64,000 bases of DNA, from positions 310,001-374,000 of the forward strand of contig NZ_WUMV01000003.1 in the NCBI RefSeq assembly GCF_009826895.1, read 5' to 3'. This stretch comes from Stappia sediminis (GTDB lineage: Bacteria; Pseudomonadota; Alphaproteobacteria; Rhizobiales; Stappiaceae). Positions 63,931 to 64,000 of the stretch are shown piece after piece; the stretch's first letter is position 1; each line of letters begins with the position of its first letter. The position numbers and the translations under genes are program-made. Below the pieces are notes generated by a model. It was not told the origin of the DNA and made no database searches. It saw nothing but the letters and a program-made list of their open reading frames with translations.

Positions 63931-64000
63931 TCACATGAGAAGAATGGCCACGGAATTCGAGAGCGCCAGGTACGTATTCTTCACCTTGTTGCGCCCATGT
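63931..64000 (-). CDS. C-terminal fragment of an unidentified gene at the window edge
   Basis: On the minus strand a frame enters from the right edge and reads GRNKVKNTYLALSNSVAILLM before a TGA at 63931-63933. Only 22 residues are visible and they look like a membrane-protein end, so the product cannot be named. It ends 44 bases before the DUF6152 start and may belong to the same transcript. Confidence 0.45.
   Translation of the reverse strand, partial: HGRNKVKNTYLALSNSVAILLM

Overview
The window looks like a high-GC chromosomal segment of an alphaproteobacterium, most probably Hyphomicrobiales (Rhizobiales). The grounds are the run rpoH - carD - fdxA - S4 protein - SUV3-type helicase, a rhizobial-type pyruvate carboxylase, class III adenylate cyclases fused to TPR repeats, and a C-P lyase operon carrying a DUF1045 gene. 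The genus cannot be fixed from the sequence alone. No rRNA, CRISPR array, prophage or complete insertion sequence is visible. Two tRNA genes are present (Arg-CCU, Leu-CAA).

Region 1 (1-5751) opens with a truncated sulfotransferase-like gene. It continues with a 2-aminoethylphosphonate-type ABC importer (binding protein, ATPase, fused double permease) and a malate/L-lactate dehydrogenase family gene. Region 2 (5809-20882) is a catabolic island read in two directions. An eight-gene minus-strand operon begins with an unusual regulator (winged helix fused to a solute-binding-protein domain). It then encodes an SDR, an M24-fold hydrolase, E1alpha and E1beta of a 2-oxo acid dehydrogenase, a lipoyl E2 whose catalytic domain is degenerate, an aldehyde dehydrogenase, and a separate catalytic E2 without lipoyl domains. 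Divergent from the regulator is a ribose-type sugar importer (binding protein, two permeases, double ATPase). Importer and oxidative enzymes probably handle one substrate under the shared regulator, but the substrate cannot be read from sequence.

Region 3 (21157-25241) holds two divergent, paralogous adenylate cyclase/TPR genes. Region 4 (25851-36195) is mostly housekeeping: tRNA-Arg, an SNase-like protein, an M48 lipoprotein protease, the heat-shock sigma factor RpoH, CarD, ferredoxin FdxA, an Hsp15-like S4 protein and a SUV3-like helicase with a very long low-complexity tail. Region 5 (36202-45071) has pyruvate carboxylase, a macrodomain protein, a class I amidotransferase, a TerB protein, a 266-bp inverted-repeat element with a tiny ORF, and an AsmA protein.

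Region 6 (45065-53383) is a C-P lyase operon, phnGHIJKL - DUF1045 - phnMN, on the minus strand, with the repressor gene phnF divergent and a clear PhnF-type operator between them. No phnP is present; the 2H-phosphoesterase-like DUF1045 protein is the obvious candidate for that step. Region 7 (53792-64000) holds WrbA, a CYTH-CHAD protein, tRNA-Leu, two small exported proteins, a large zinc-ribbon/cyclase/ATPase/TPR signalling protein, a four-gene envelope operon including a DsbB-like protein, and DUF6152 and DUF6644-like genes with a truncated gene at the edge.

The least ordinary items are the wHTH-SBP fusion regulator with its repeated operator-like motif, the E2 split over two genes, the M24 protein that has lost a metal ligand, the 266-bp inverted-repeat element, and the 13-bp repeats upstream of the macrodomain gene.
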